This document shows positions 1-11,085 of a stretch of DNA of 64,000 nt, one piece after another. A program made the position numbers and the translations under genes. Location: contig QVRM01002143.1 of assembly GCA_003439945.1 (NCBI GenBank), positions 69,501 to 133,500 of the forward strand, given 5' to 3'. Each line of letters starts with the position of its first letter. Within the stretch, counting starts at the first letter, position 1. The notes under the pieces are model-generated. The model saw only the letters and a program-made list of their open reading frames with translations, did no database searches and was not told where the DNA came from. The stretch comes from Dermanyssus gallinae (Eukaryota > Arthropoda > Arachnida > Mesostigmata > Dermanyssidae).

Positions 1-172
1 TGTTGAAGGCCGGACTGCGAAGATATAGTGGCGTGCGGCAAAACCAAATGCGACGGTTGGGCGTACGCCGCATGTACCTGGTGAAACATTTGCGGAGCGT
101 AGCATTTCACCACGTTTAGCAAGTGGTCTCTTCTGACGCTGCTAAAGGCATTCCTAAAATCTAATTTAAGGG
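1..172 (-). pseudogene. LINE group A reverse transcriptase fragment (motif A to start of motif B), cut by window edge
   Basis: The minus strand reads through a reverse transcriptase palm: motif A is KLDFRNAFSSVRRDHLL, with the first catalytic Asp intact. The frame then runs to PSHLVLPHATISSQSGLQ, which matches the lead-in to the GLQQGDPLG motif of the copy at 45.8 kb. Both copies share the pattern VVK-x-APxxFHQ. The frame leaves the window before the YxDD box. It begins one base out of register with the upstream frame that ends at 166, so a one-base shift separates them. This family belongs to a group of invertebrate non-LTR retrotransposon proteins with a long Cys/His C-terminal region, seen in the two other copies here. 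RT identity is clear; the family name is not. Confidence 0.75.
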
Positions 173-808
173 GCATGTTCGGCGCGATTCATCGGCTTCT
201 CACTTTCTTTCGCCGCCGCCAGATTCTTGCGCATCGCTTTCACATTTTCGTTTAGCGATTTCAGCAGTTCCATGATCTTCGGATAGCTCTCGTTTGCGAA
301 TTCGCTGGACCTGCGAAGCGCGTGGGCTTGCGCGTTCTCCCAGCCCGCTTTGTTGGCATACTGGCAGGCCAGGAATCCTCGGCAGTAGTCCGGAGTGACG
401 TTTGCCTCCAGATCGATTGTGGCATGCACCATGTCCACCTGCGCCTCGGTCAGTGGTCCTGAGTTCTGAGTGGGGGCTCCCACCGCTCGTTTCAGGATCT
501 CGCCCCGAGAGACCGATCCACCAGTCCCCTAAGCGAGGGGTTTTAGGGTCCTCCTGGCCCGTGGCCTCCTCAAACCTCGGCTGGAGTGGAGCGATCGAGG
601 GCTTCAACGGAGCATGGCGAGACATCGAAGGCCTATCTCTGCCGCTTCATCGAGCACCTCTAGAGGTCTAGGGGTGATCCCCACCACACCCTTCCTCACG
701 CTATCTTGGCTAATGCTGGTGTCAGCGTCCGCATCAGACTCGAAGTCATCGCGAGCCTTGGCGGCCGATTTGGGCCTTCTCTTGGGCGTTGTCCGGCACT
801 CATGGTGA
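166..808 (-). pseudogene. Decayed ORF-1-like or 5' part of a LINE, abutting the group A RT
   Basis: The minus strand holds a chain of overlapping open frames from an ATG at 808 to 166, in at least two registers. The first part is basic then acidic (KRRPKSAAKARDDFESDADAD). The last part, 105 codons, is alpha-helical and rich in Glu, Lys and Asn, and ends MNRAEHAP. This is followed directly, one base out of frame, by the RT motif A of the entry at 1-172. A charged N-terminal region before an RT suggests an ORF1-like or linker protein. The usual 200-300 residues of RT N-terminal domain before motif A are missing, so an internal deletion probably joined the two parts. The region could also belong to an unrelated element. 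Confidence 0.35.
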
Positions 809-1466
809 TGAGATCCAAATGTAACGATGTTGTTGCTACGCTAAGTTACTGGGGATGGTAGACTCAGCCGGGCGGCTACTACAACACGAGGGACTCAGGT
901 ACGATGAATGATGACACGGAACGTAGGTCTGGCGTAAAGCGTAACCGGGCAACCAATGGTCATCGGCCATGCTACCTCGGTCTATTTTATTCACTCAAGG
1001 TACGCCGTAGCGTTCATATAGTAATAATGTTAAATGATGGAATCGAATCTTGTCGAATATTCGATAACGGAATTGTCCACTCGTTCTCTTCGCTGATTGG
1101 TCGGTTTAAACTACGCATTATCACAACGTGCATTATTCCTGGCGGTGCCGTCGCCGCAGGTCAGGTACATAGGTCTGATGATGATGTTGCCGATGTGGCG
1201 CGACAGGTCGCGGTGATGCACGTGCCATGTTGTCGTCGCCATGTAGCTGAGCGGTCTCATGTGGAGGCTGTTGCACGTTCGATGATGTGCTCGGTCGACT
1301 GTGGTGTCGTCTCACCAGGTTGTTTACAACAATGCTGGTGTAGCAGCCAGCGACGGTTCTTTGGTCGAGTGGGATGACTGGTCGGCTTACTGACGCCGTC
1401 GATCATTGACGGCGCCGTAGTTGGCTGTTCTGTTGTGTAGTTGTTGTGTCTAACTTCGTTGCACTG
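809..1466. other. No gene seen; 3' flank of the gypsy remnant
   Basis: Open frames on both strands are short and overlap without a consistent codon pattern. The segment lies downstream, in minus-strand sense, of the Ty3/gypsy integrase end. It could hold its 3' LTR, but no second LTR is available in the window to test this. Confidence 0.4.
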
Positions 1467-1476
1467 CCCCCCCCCC
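1467..1476 (-). other. Polypurine-tract-like G run after the gypsy integrase
   Basis: On the minus strand, AGA followed by ten G lies about 40 bases after the integrase stop and is followed by CAGTGCAACG. A purine tract just before the 3' LTR primes plus-strand synthesis in Ty3/gypsy elements. Poly-G runs also occur elsewhere in this window without any LTR element, so this assignment is weak. Confidence 0.3.
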
Positions 1477-1515
1477 TCTGGACTGGCTCGTCCCGAGCCA
1501 AGCGTGTGTCTCGGG

Positions 1516-2088
1516 TTAGTGAGCATACAAACTCTCGTGTCCATCTCGGGGGTTGCCGTTGGCGGCCGGGCCGTGTCGGTTCGGTGGTGGTAAACGTTGA
1601 TTCGTGGCACTTGGTATTTTGCGTATGTGGTCGGTGCTTGGATGGTCTCTGTCGCCAGACGAGTCACTCGGGTGGTTCGGGTCGTTGGTCTGGATGAACG
1701 GTTTACTTCTGCATACATGGACTATCTGCCGTCTCCGTCGGGGTCCGGGGGTGTTGGCTGTCTCGGTCGATTTCACGTCCACAGTTGTCGGGTTGGTCAC
1801 TTTCACTATGATGTACGGTCCAAAGTGTCTTCTCTGGAGTTTGTCGGATTTACCGACTCGTTGGGTATGTGTGAGCACTAAGTCGTTTGCTTGGAACGAT
1901 GGTTCTGTCTTGAACTCTGTCGTTCGTGGTCGGGTAGGTCGGGGTTGATTATTTGTCGGGTCTCGTCGCGCATGGACGGCCTCGTGGTCGGTCGGCGTCG
2001 GTGGCCTTGGTCGGGAAGCGTCGTCGGCGTCAGTGGCCGTCAGCTCCCCCACCCTCCCCCCTATCGAGGTTCGGAATGGAGGTACCAC
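1516..2088 (-). pseudogene. Ty3/gypsy pol C-terminus: integrase C-terminal domain, truncated
   Basis: A 190-codon minus-strand frame carries the end of a Ty3/gypsy integrase. The N-terminal 60 residues contain a Thr/Asp/Arg-rich stretch ending HARRDPTNNQPRPTRPRT. Next comes FQANDLVLTHTQRVGKSDKL, typical of the integrase SH3-like module of gypsy elements. RRHFGPYIIVKVTNP then gives the GPY/F motif, and RRRQIVHVCRSKPF matches the usual VHISRLKPF end. About 50 disordered residues follow. The DDE catalytic core, RNase H and RT are absent, because the sequence above 2088 does not continue the protein. This is therefore a 5'-truncated element. The family call is secure; the lineage within Ty3/gypsy (mdg3-like?) is a guess. 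Confidence 0.85.
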
Positions 2089-2860
2089 ACTACTCCGCCC
2101 TACCGATCAGACGCGATCGCCTCGCGAGTCCGCGTTACACTCCAGAATATTACTCGCCCCCCGAAGGAGGTTCGACCCACTCCAGAGCAGGGGTTCCCCA
2201 CCGCTGCGAAGGGCAGCTGCGGGGCCCGATGGTCCTCCCGACAGGCGGTCTGCGTTCATGTGGCCATTTCGCTCTCATTATGCCTATTAAGCCAAGGCAG
2301 CAGGCGTCCCGGTCGGTACCCAATCGGCGTTAACCGTCCGGCCCGGGGGTTACTATGCAGCACGTTCCCCCCGTATTGGCAGTAGCCTTAACAGCCCTCG
2401 AATGGGCTACGATAGAATGACAATATAAATTCGTTGTCATCCAACCGATATCGTATGCCTTGCCCCCCATTACCACCGTTAAGTGGCCCCGGGGGTGTTA
2501 CTATTCGGAGTTCGCACCGTCTGACCAACTTTCATGTGAGCGCGTGAAGGTCCCCGCAGCACGCGGAAGTCGCGCGCCAGCAGACCACGCCGGAAAGAGA
2601 GTCATAGGTACTCCTGTAGAGTAGTACCAACGAGCCACGCTATTATAAGTTGCCGCGAGCTGTCTTGGTGTATAGTAGTATATTATGTTTAAATTATACG
2701 AATACAAATTGCACGACGCCTCCTTATACAGGTGTGCGTTATTATGCGCAGAAACGTAGATGATGTACAATACCGAAGTGAGCACAGCGGATCTTCACCA
2801 CGAGCACATACCATGGCCGAATTTTGTATGACATCTAACAATTACGAAGTTTAACAACTG
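2089..2860. other. GC-rich stretch without recognised gene
   Basis: Several plus-strand frames stay open together for 250-500 bases because stops are rare in this GC-rich tract, and none looks like a protein I know. The motif GGCCC(C)GGGGGT(G)TTACTAT occurs at about 2340 and about 2487. A possible LTR starting at the second copy is discussed under findings. Confidence 0.4.
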
Positions 2861-2908
2861 TGTACTAGAAAGGCTGCTCTCCTTGGAAAGCTGCCCTCGT
2901 TAGGATCG

Positions 2909-3229
2909 CTAGCCAAAAACGTGAAAAGTCCGACTCCAAAAAGCTACTTTTATATGGTATTTTACCAGCAGGTGGAAGGGATAACACACCCGCCAGCATT
3001 TTAAGATCATCGGCGAAAACCCATCGGGGGCGGGATCTTCTGCAAATTTCAGTTGTAACGATTCTCGAAAAACTACGTGTGGCCGGGACGACCGAAGAGA
3101 ATATATGCATACAAACATTTTGCCAATATTTTTCCTGACAGATAAAATCATATTTGCCAAAGTTTGCGAGTTTATTTTATTAATCGAAATTATTTTTTTG
3201 GGTGTCACTGCCTCCTTGTCAACTATCAA
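2909..3229 (-). pseudogene. LINE reverse transcriptase N-terminal fragment (PDG motif)
   Basis: A 106-codon minus-strand frame contains PAPDGFSPMILKCWRV, followed by YPFHLLVKYHIKVAFW. This aligns with the conserved start of jockey/CR1-type RT domains, (K)xPGPDGIPPxxLK, then a hydrophobic helix and a GVFPxxWK-like element. Here the second P-G becomes A-P and the Trp position is FW. The preceding 60 residues are Lys/Ile-rich and unclear. Nothing beyond this block is readable, so the fragment is only about 100-150 bases of recognisable RT. Confidence 0.5.
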
Positions 3230-3789
3230 TCAGATTTTAGATATTGCAGATAAACGATTTGCCTCTAAAGATGCAGCATAATCTTATTTAGACATATATG
3301 TCGTATGGGCGGGCAGACTCTGGGAATTGCGTGCACCCTCCGACGATAATACTTTTTGCTTAGATTTTTATTTTATTGGAGGTATCCAACTGATCCCAAA
3401 ACGATTTTTAGTTTTTTTAAGCCAGGCCGTAGATATCTTGTGTAGGTGAGACTATCGGGTGACATTGCAAGCCTATTTACTTTGTCAGTACATCTGCACC
3501 ATTTTTAGCTTGGTTTGACGGGCGGGTCTAGTAAATTTATTGTACTTGTGTTTTAGCGTTATCGAATCACATGTGATACGATTGCGAATCCGCTCTTAGC
3601 CGACCATCCACCCAAGGATGCGGTCTAACGGCTATTTGCGGCAAGCATACAGGACTGCTTCTTCACGATTGCAGATAATGATAGTTTGAACGTACACAGA
3701 ACCTACCAATGTTGTGAAGACTCTTTTGCAGGTTTCCCGTCATATTGGTAGGCTCGTTATTTTCCGGTAACGTGACATACGCATGCATG

Positions 3790-3827
<38 letters not shown>

Positions 3828-3990
3828 TGCGTTCATAACACCGCAGTACGGCCCGTCGCGAAGAGTAGCACGACTAGTAAATGGCAGCTACATGGAAGAT
3901 GAGATAAAAATCCGCTTTCTTCGTTCATTTGACTGCTGACATTAGCATAAATAATATATTCACACAATTCGACACATTGGCCTGCTCCTA
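3230..3990. other. AT-rich intergenic sequence
   Basis: I see no gene here. The only clear element is the (TA)n microsatellite at 3796-3825. Confidence 0.5.
3796..3825. repeat. (TA)n microsatellite
   Basis: About 15 uninterrupted TA units, preceded by a GTATGTGTA lead-in typical of an imperfect GT/TA boundary. Confidence 0.95.
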
Positions 3991-4160
3991 CCTGCGCCTA
4001 TCCTCCCTTTTCCCCTATCTTTCTCTCTTCCTCTTTCTCTCCCTCTCTCCCTGCCAGCTGCCTGCTATTGCGAGCGTGGACGGTCGGTCGGTCGGTCGTC
4101 GCCAATAAATAGACTTCGACGTGGTTGTCGTACGAACGACTCGAACGAACCCCCGGGAAC

Positions 4161-4175
4161 GGGGGGGGGGGGGGG
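4161..4175. repeat. Poly-G run, 15 bases
   Basis: An uninterrupted G15, followed by AAGGGGG. It could form a G-quadruplex. Confidence 0.95.
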
Positions 4176-4498
4176 AAGGGGGCTATTTCTGCACGTAAGG
4201 CGGGGAAAAAAACAACGACGGCAATCGACGTCGACAAGCTTGCTGGTCGGTGGCGGTGCTGCTGCTGCTGCTACTACTATTACTACTACTACTACTACTA
4301 CAACACCTGCTATTGCTACTACGACCGGCTTAAACTGTTACTGCTGCAGCTGCTGCTGCTGCCGCTGCCGCCGCTACCGTCGTTGCTGCGACCGGCGGAT
4401 TACCATCGATACCATTTACTCTTCTGGAGCAAGATTTGAATATAAATACGCTCGATTCTGCCAGTCTCCCACACCTCTGCTTCTCCTCTGAGCATTCA

Positions 4499-4618
4499 GC
4501 AGCAGCAGCAGTAGAAGCAGCTGGCGTTGTTGTCGTTGTTGTTGTTGCCGTTGTCGTTGTTGTTCTCGCCGTTGTTGTTGTTGTTGTTGTTCTTGTTCTT
4601 GCCGTTGTCGTCGACGCC
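4499..4618. repeat. CAG then GTT/GTC trinucleotide repeats
   Basis: Four CAG-type units are followed by about 30 units of GTT, GTC and GCC. The array is interrupted, so it is old. Confidence 0.9.
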
Positions 4619-4765
4619 GCTGTCATCCCGCGGCTCAGCTTCACGTTTCGTTTTCGTTCGTCTGTGCGTCTGTCCGTTTCTTCGTGCGTCCGTCCGTCGG
4701 TCGGCTAAGCATATGCATGTAAATTCTAATTTAATGTCTTTCGCAGCAGGAAGTTCGCAGGAGAT

Positions 4766-4934
4766 ATGTACGGCGCGTCGCCCGCGTTCCTGCCGCCGGC
4801 CTGCCGGCTTGACGTTCGCCCGAATGACTCGTTCGTAGCCGCGAACATTAGCGCTAACCTGACTGGTGGTACGGGTTTGTCGGGGCGCGGGATGGATCTA
4901 CGTGCATATCCGCCCGCGCGTGCCGTCCCGACAG
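4766..4934 (+). CDS. Candidate first coding exon ending at a GTAACG donor
   Basis: From an ATG at 4766 the frame runs MYGASPAFLPPACRLDVRPN and onward for 56 codons, to a consensus donor, CCGACAG then GTAACGG, at 4934/4935. Codons are strongly G/C-ending (GCG, CCG, GAC, AAC). Past the donor the frame soon becomes poly-Ser/Ala from a GTC/GGC repeat, which fits leaving the exon there. The protein has a small Asn/Ser/Thr section with possible N-glycosylation sites (NDS, NIS, NLT). I do not recognise the product. No partner exon was found, and antisense frames are also open, so this is tentative. Confidence 0.3.
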
Positions 4935-6199
4935 GTAACGGAGGGCACAGGCCGCTCGAAAGCCGTTTAGACGTCAAAACGCCGACGAAAAGCGACGCGG
5001 GTATGCTGTTGCTGGTGTTGTTGTCGTCGTCGTCGTCGGCGGCGGCCGCTTAGTAAATACGTTCGCTTATACAGTCGTGAGCGGGTTTGCCTTGGTTTCA
5101 ACGGCGTTAAGCTAAAGCTAGAGCCGGTTGGTTGGTTGGTTGGTAGATTGGCTGGCAGACAACTTCGTCGCCGGAGGTTGGCGGCCGTCCTGGACCGCTA
5201 CGGCATCAGTGCTACGAGGAGGTTCATGAGATGCAAACTGGTAAAAAGAAAAGTGGTGCATCGCAAAGGGTAACCCCCCAAAAAGAAGAGATGAAGAGAG
5301 AGAGAGATAGAGAGAAAGATAAATGCAGAGAGAGAAATATGGGGGAAAGAGAGAGAGAAAGATGGTGAGACAGCGTAGTTACCTTAGCGTGCACGCTGCA
5401 GGTTCGTAGAGGAGACCTTGCAACCACTGCTGCTACAACGCCCACTCCAGCCATTTGCTTGGCTAGAACTGCTCGTTCTCGCATGCTACGTGCTGTTACT
5501 TCTTTTACAAGTGGCTGTAGAGGCCGCCGTTGCGGCGAATCCAGCTGCAGCAGCATCAAAAGCGGCGGAGCAACACGCGTATTGACTGCGCCCTCACGCT
5601 CTGCAAGCTGCACTGCGTATGAAGAAGAATTAGGCGACGACGCCTCGCCGCTTGCCTCGTACCATGACAAGATTACAGAGCAAGGCGACGAGAAAATTTG
5701 ATGAAATGCATTTACTCGCACTTTGCCGTGGTGTCGCCGCCGCAGCCGCCGCCGCCGCTCGCGTCGTTTCCATCGACACATTTACTTCTTGTTCTTATTC
5801 TCTGCTTCTGCTTCTTTTTCTTTTGCGTTTCATGCTTGTTCTCGTTTTCCTGCTCTCTCTCTCTGTCTCTCTTGTTCACCTCCATCTCGTATCTTAAGCT
5901 CGTTGTCTGGACGCGTTCTCTTCTAACTGAGGTTCCGACCTCTGGCGACGAGGACGTGCGAGCGAGTGAACTGCTGGCCCGCCGCCCGTTCGGGGCCACG
6001 ATGGGCATGGGGTAGGTACCGATGGGGTCTGGCAGCAGTAGCTGCTAGACCAATGCCGAGTACCCCGATGCCACCGTGGCGCTAACGCCCCGACTGCCCT
6101 GGAAGCAAGCAGCGGGCTATGTGAAGTCATCGAGCGCCTTCACTCGCGCCCACCCATCAGCTGGCCCCCAGCCACCCGCGGAGGCTCCCGCCCGACCAA

Positions 6200-7760
6200 C
6201 AACCGACGCATACATACGTAGATAGATTGTCTTGGTTCCAGTTCGAGCGCAAACGTTGTAACGCTATCAGATGGGGGTGCAGTGCGTGCGTGCATACATA
6301 CAGCTTCATGCACGGGCAGGGGCCTGAGTTATAGATAAATATATGTGGGAAAGAGATGGAGAGAAAGCGAGAGAGCGAGAGAAAGCGCGTGTCGGTGCTC
6401 TGCGCGCGCGTCTAAAATTTAATTAAGAGTTGCTGCTTCTAAGTAAGAGCGCTAAGACGGCTGGCCGGCCGGCGTTTAAGCGGGCGTTTAAACGCTTTGA
6501 GCGCGTCGCTTGAGCAACGCTTTCCATCACGGTCGTGCATCTATCTACGTTGAGTCAATATATAATTTAACAGCAGTAGCAGGAATCGTGATTGATTTTA
6601 GCTTTGTCTTCGTCACAAAGCGTCAAAGCGACCGACACGAAAGAGAATGGAGAGCGCGTCAAGGGCGCCAACTTAACTAATCGCGTTGAGGAAAAGCGAC
6701 TCCCGGTTGTGCTGGAGAAAAGCGACGTTCGAAGCTTTCGCGCCCTTAGAATACACTCATAGAGACGCCCGGTCCGTGGAGGCAGAGCGGTAGCGTCGTA
6801 CTACGTCTGTAGCACCTAGGTGGCACTCAATTTCGCCCAGTACTTAATGTCTGGCGTTACGTGTTCTTCTACGCAGAATCAATTGAGTGTTATTCTAACG
6901 GTCTCGTTAATCGAAATGTACCATCTGTTCAGGACAAATTGTTAAACTGGGCAGCCTTGTCCTTCTAATAGTATTCTAAACGTTGGTTTTGTCTCGCCCC
7001 TATTTAAGCGTAAGCAGGTTTGAATTTTCCATAAGGTTTCCTTTTTGGTTAGCCTAACGGTAGTTGACTGATATTCGCTTTAGCGAAATTGGCAGCCATA
7101 AAGGCAGTCCAATACATAATCACAGTTCTGTTTGGTAGATTCCATTATGTCCGCTATATAATAATGAAGTATGAGTCGTCTTGGTGTGATGCAGAGGTCG
7201 ATGTCCTTTAAGAAACGATTCGTGGGCGACTTACCTCTTTTTTTTTAGATAAAGGTAGCCGTCCCACCAGAGCAGCTCGGATGTCAATTTGGCATGTCCA
7301 CCAACAACGAAAGCTGAATACCCGGAACAGCCTAATTTCGATATGAGATGTCTGCTTTGACGGCGTATTTAGTGCCCCTCAATCATATTAACGCGTCCCT
7401 GTAACGATCAAGGCAATGCTTGTAGGCTATCTTCTAATAAATGTCTTTTAGGGCTGTAGGATTTTTCACAGGGTCGCTTATGATTGTGCTGGAAAAGTTA
7501 ACTCGACTACGGTTCTGTTGCATAACATTCTAGAGATAAGTAGTATCTGAACATAACTAACTCCAACTGTCTGACGGCTTTTCTTACGGCAAAAACCCTA
7601 GTCTAATATCCTGCTCACTCCTTGCTGGCAATCTATCCGATGCAATAAAGCGACGTCGTACAATAGCAGTGGCTTAATATACGCCGACAACTGTATTCAG
7701 CTTAAGTCGGTTTTACGTTTAACGATCGATGTCGAGATTATTGCTTACGTCGTGAATATG
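6200..7760. other. Mixed intergenic sequence
   Basis: A short GA tract lies at 6352-6390. Small palindromes (GGCCGGCC, GTTTAAAC) lie at 6460-6495. I see no gene; frames are interrupted in all registers. Confidence 0.45.
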
Positions 7761-7764
7761 CAAG

Positions 7765-7859
7765 GGTTACGAACCACCGAGGCAGAAACTGAGGTTCTGA
7801 AATTCCAAGGAAGCGGTAAAGTGGCAGGCCCTGACGCACTGCTCCTAACGGGTAAATTA
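7765..7859 (+). pseudogene. Tiny LINE RT fragment with GKVAGPD
   Basis: The plus strand reads EAETEVLKFQGSGKVAGPDA and then LLLTGKL before a stop. This matches the L-x3-K-x2-GKAxGPDGxxxELLK start of many non-LTR RT domains. The match covers only about 30 residues and may be chance. Nothing recognisable follows. Confidence 0.3.
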
Positions 7860-9222
7860 TAATGTATGATATATACAAATTGCTTTACATGACTGGACAT
7901 TATCCTCTTCACAACAACATTCACTCTTCTATATAGAAATTACTTGGAATGCCATAGTAGCCATGAAATGTGCAATGCCCTCACAGCTGTTTTTTTTTTG
8001 CTTTAAAGATGGTCGTAGGTTTTATTTCATTCGAAGGTAGTCCGACACCGCTATATGAAATATAGCCCGATTCGCAGCGTTTGGCTACTGCGCAAGTGGT
8101 GAATTTTAATAGGCAAAATCTGCATTTTTAATGAGATTATTACGCCAGCCCGTGCTGGGCTTGCTTGTGGGATAGTGAAAAGCTCGCTATTAATTGAGAA
8201 GCTGCAACGGAATACTTAACCAGGGGAAAACGGCAGCAAACGACTTTTTTTCCAAATGTACGAAACGAAAATGAGCCGTGAACTGAGCCAGCGACGGATG
8301 CACTACCCGCCAGGTTCGAGCGAGCGATGGTGTCGGTGATCATCGCATCCTAAACAAGTTTTTCCCCTTCCAAATGGGATAAGAGCAAGACCGTCCGGGT
8401 TCTACACTTGGTTAGCGACTACATTTGCCATAATTTTGACTCTACCTTGAACTTGGCCCACCCAGCATTCTCTCTACTGGACCTACATTTGCTTTCTCTA
8501 GATGAAGGGGAGGAATGCAGAGAAATGCACAACCAGATCCAACATACCAGCATAGAAAAACGACTACAAGCGTAGCTAAATTCGAACCCACCATGATCTA
8601 GATAGACTTGTCCCAAATCTGAGCAGCTCTGGATCATTTGGATCAGGCCTCCATTGCGCTCTCTATTTTACAGCATTAAACCATAACCGTTTTTTTTTCT
8701 AGTATTGTTGTATTTTGTATCATTTTCATGAACAGCAACAATAAAATGTATACTTTTGTTAGTGCCTAGCAGATTGCCGGGTGGGCCGCATGTTTCTAAT
8801 ATATAAATGCTGCCTTCTCAGAGCGTAAGATTTAAAAGCCATTCACATGTCGGTTGTCTTAATAGGTACTTTATAGTTAGTTATATTTGATCTTGTGTAA
8901 ATTATTTACAAAAAAAATCATCTTTCAGATGCAGACTTTGTATTGGTGATCAATTATTTAGTGATAATACAATCAAGACGTGCGCTGTTTTTATATGCCC
9001 CAAGTTCAATTGTTTCATTATGTAATCGACTCACGTGGACCGTGGCACGTGGGCCGTGGCGTTGGAAACGGCCAAAACGACTCACGGCAAATAGTCTAGC
9101 CGTCGATCAAAACTCAAAACGAGCAAGCCTGGGAGCTGCTTCGGTTAAGTGAAATTGTAGCGCCCGTAATTTCGAAATGAACGGAAGTGTTCCTAGGTAC
9201 TGTGATTTCCCATGGGACTTAG
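7860..9222. other. AT-rich intergenic sequence
   Basis: I see no clear gene. A 67-codon minus-strand frame from an ATG at 8343 (MITDTIARSNLAGSASVAGS at its start) has no support other than its length. Confidence 0.45.
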
Positions 9223-9522
9223 CCTTCCTCGGATCGTTTCACGGTGAATGAGGTGCGAAAAGGATACGGTAGCCTGCATCGACTGGATCTAGAGCTTACC
9301 GAGGCGGCTGAAACAAACAGCGGCGCTATTGATGGGACTGAGAACAAGCTCTGTTCGCGCGGAAATGATGACTACAAGCGACTGTTCAGTTCAGTTTTCA
9401 GACGTTCCCCCCCTCATGGAAAAGGCTGGAAAGAAGCCTGCATTTTTATCTTCGTCTTTCTTACAATTATAGTAGTAGCTGCTAAGCTTTTAGAAAGTAC
9501 AACGCTTCGCGAAACTGCCTGA
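9223..9522 (+). CDS. Candidate exon of a small membrane protein
   Basis: The frame is open from just after a TTAG at 9219-9222, a possible splice acceptor, to a TGA at 9522. It starts on no ATG, so it is read here as an internal or terminal exon. About 60 mostly polar residues (KGYGSLHRLDLELTEAAETN, then a basic VFRRSPPHGKGWK) precede one hydrophobic segment, ACIFIFVFLTIIVVAAKLL, near residues 65-83 counted from the GTG at 9244. A short tail follows. Basic residues before the segment predict a cytoplasmic N-terminus. A possible donor (AAA then GTACAA) lies inside the last codons. The product is not recognised. Its codon use is more balanced than the surrounding AT-rich DNA. Confidence 0.35.
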   Translation, partial: PSSDRFTVNEVRKGYGSLHRLDLELTEAAETNSGAIDGTENKLCSRGNDDYKRLFSSVFRRSPPHGKGWKEACIFIFVFLTIIVVAAKLLESTTLRETA

Positions 9523-11085
9523 TGACATCAGCTATGTTAGACGCTAAGTAAGCTGCCTAAGAGATCAAAATACCCGGTAAAATGATTGCTGTTGTCGAGA
9601 TAGACCGTCATAGAGTGAGAACTGAGGTAAACGGCATTGCTATTGGTACCAAAGGCACTAATGTTATACGATCCCTGGCAGTGGATTAATATTCACCACT
9701 CCCAATTAAAAATGGGCCCACTTGAATAATCGCTACGTACCTTCTTATTCCACACACGCGCAATAAATCATCGTTTGCTTCTAAAATCGGCTTGCTCGAT
9801 TAATTGATACATTCTCAAAAGCAACTCAGAAATCGAAGGAAATATTGTTTTATTTCCCCCGATCCTTAGCTTTATTAATTGCCTTTCATTTAGTCCAACG
9901 TAGTCCAAAGCTACCAGGGAGTGAACTTGTTTCTTTGGGCGGCTATAGGCGAACATTACAAAGAGGCAATACAATATTAAATGATGTTTTCACATTTGAA
10001 TAATTAGCGGATTAGCGGGAAACGAACGACCCCTACCTGCTATAGGACACCCCTGGCCACACTCAGTCAATAGACTAAGCTAAAAATAAACTCATTTAGT
10101 TGGATGCCTAGGATTTATTTGGGCTTCTACATAGGCCCTCACGCCACGACATACGGCACCAGTGACTACAAATTACGTTAATTTGGCCTCGTATTACATA
10201 GCGAGACAAAGGAGTGCGCCGTCCGACTATGAATTCCAATACGGGAAACAACCGCCGAGACTCGTCAGACCCCTGAATAATTAACCGGCTGTCTGTATGC
10301 TGCAACCAATTCCAAATGATCTGTTTTTGATTAACTGTCTGCATAATTTGGCAACACGACTCAATTGGTCCTCACTGTCGTAAATATGCTTATATTGAGT
10401 TTCTCAATAACGGTCCACGGAACATTTATTTAACGGCAAAGGTACTCCTGTTAGCCGTTTGAATCTAGGCTCTAAGGCCAAGATTAGTGAAGCCGAATGG
10501 CGATTGACTTCAATATGCAAGAATTTCAGCGCAATCCAAGTTAATTTATTGTGGAGACTCCTAACGAATTCGAATAGTTTTCATAGCGGTATGAGTCTTA
10601 TATATGTTTTAAACGTCAAATATACAACAAATAGGGCTGCATGTCATATTGTTGACTGCTGCATTTCAGATGAGTTGAAATTAATAATTTACTATTTTAG
10701 ATATTTTAAACTTAAGAATCATAAATAACAATGTAAGCCCCATTTTGTTAGTAAAAATAGTTTGAAAGCATACAACCACGTAAAGCAATTTTTGCTACTG
10801 CGTTTTATTCTCTGAAATTCAAAAGGGGTACATTTACGTATATATAGATGTGTGTTTTAACCTTTAGATGATAGTTAGAACACTAACGAAAATAACTAAA
10901 CAAGAGTAATATTTAAGTAAGGCTCCTTCTTACGGAACAAAGGGGGCAACATCTTCATGGAAACATTGCAGATGGTGTAAGGCTAGATCGTCGGTCTTTT
11001 CAGGTTATTTTAGTAACAACTAAAAGCAACAGCATATAGCTAAACAGTGGAGCTAGCAATTTGTTACGGAAGGGCTAGGCTTTCT
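9523..11085. other. AT-rich intergenic sequence
   Basis: Weak frames of 68 (9768-9974 minus), 78 (10108-10344 minus) and 89 codons (10459-10728 plus) occur without start context, domains or codon bias. I see no gene I can support. Confidence 0.45.

Larger units (their letters stand above)
4000..6200. other. GC/CpG-rich low-complexity block 1
   Basis: The block holds a G15 run at 4161-4175, GCT/ACT repeats at 4255-4301, GCT/GCC repeats at 4342-4388, and CAG then GTT/GTC repeats at 4499-4618. GTC/GGC repeats lie at 5021-5048, a GA-rich tract at 5290-5365 and a CT-rich tract at 5800-5880. Open frames on both strands here are mostly translations of these repeats. The composition resembles UTR, intron or promoter sequence of a large gene. 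The only exon candidate I would defend is at 4766-4934. Confidence 0.5.

Noticed and set aside
2865..3110. A minus-strand FADDLKML word resembling an RT active site
   Set aside because: Its frame overlaps the PDG fragment in another register, and the sequence before it has none of the motifs expected upstream of FADD. Likely coincidence.
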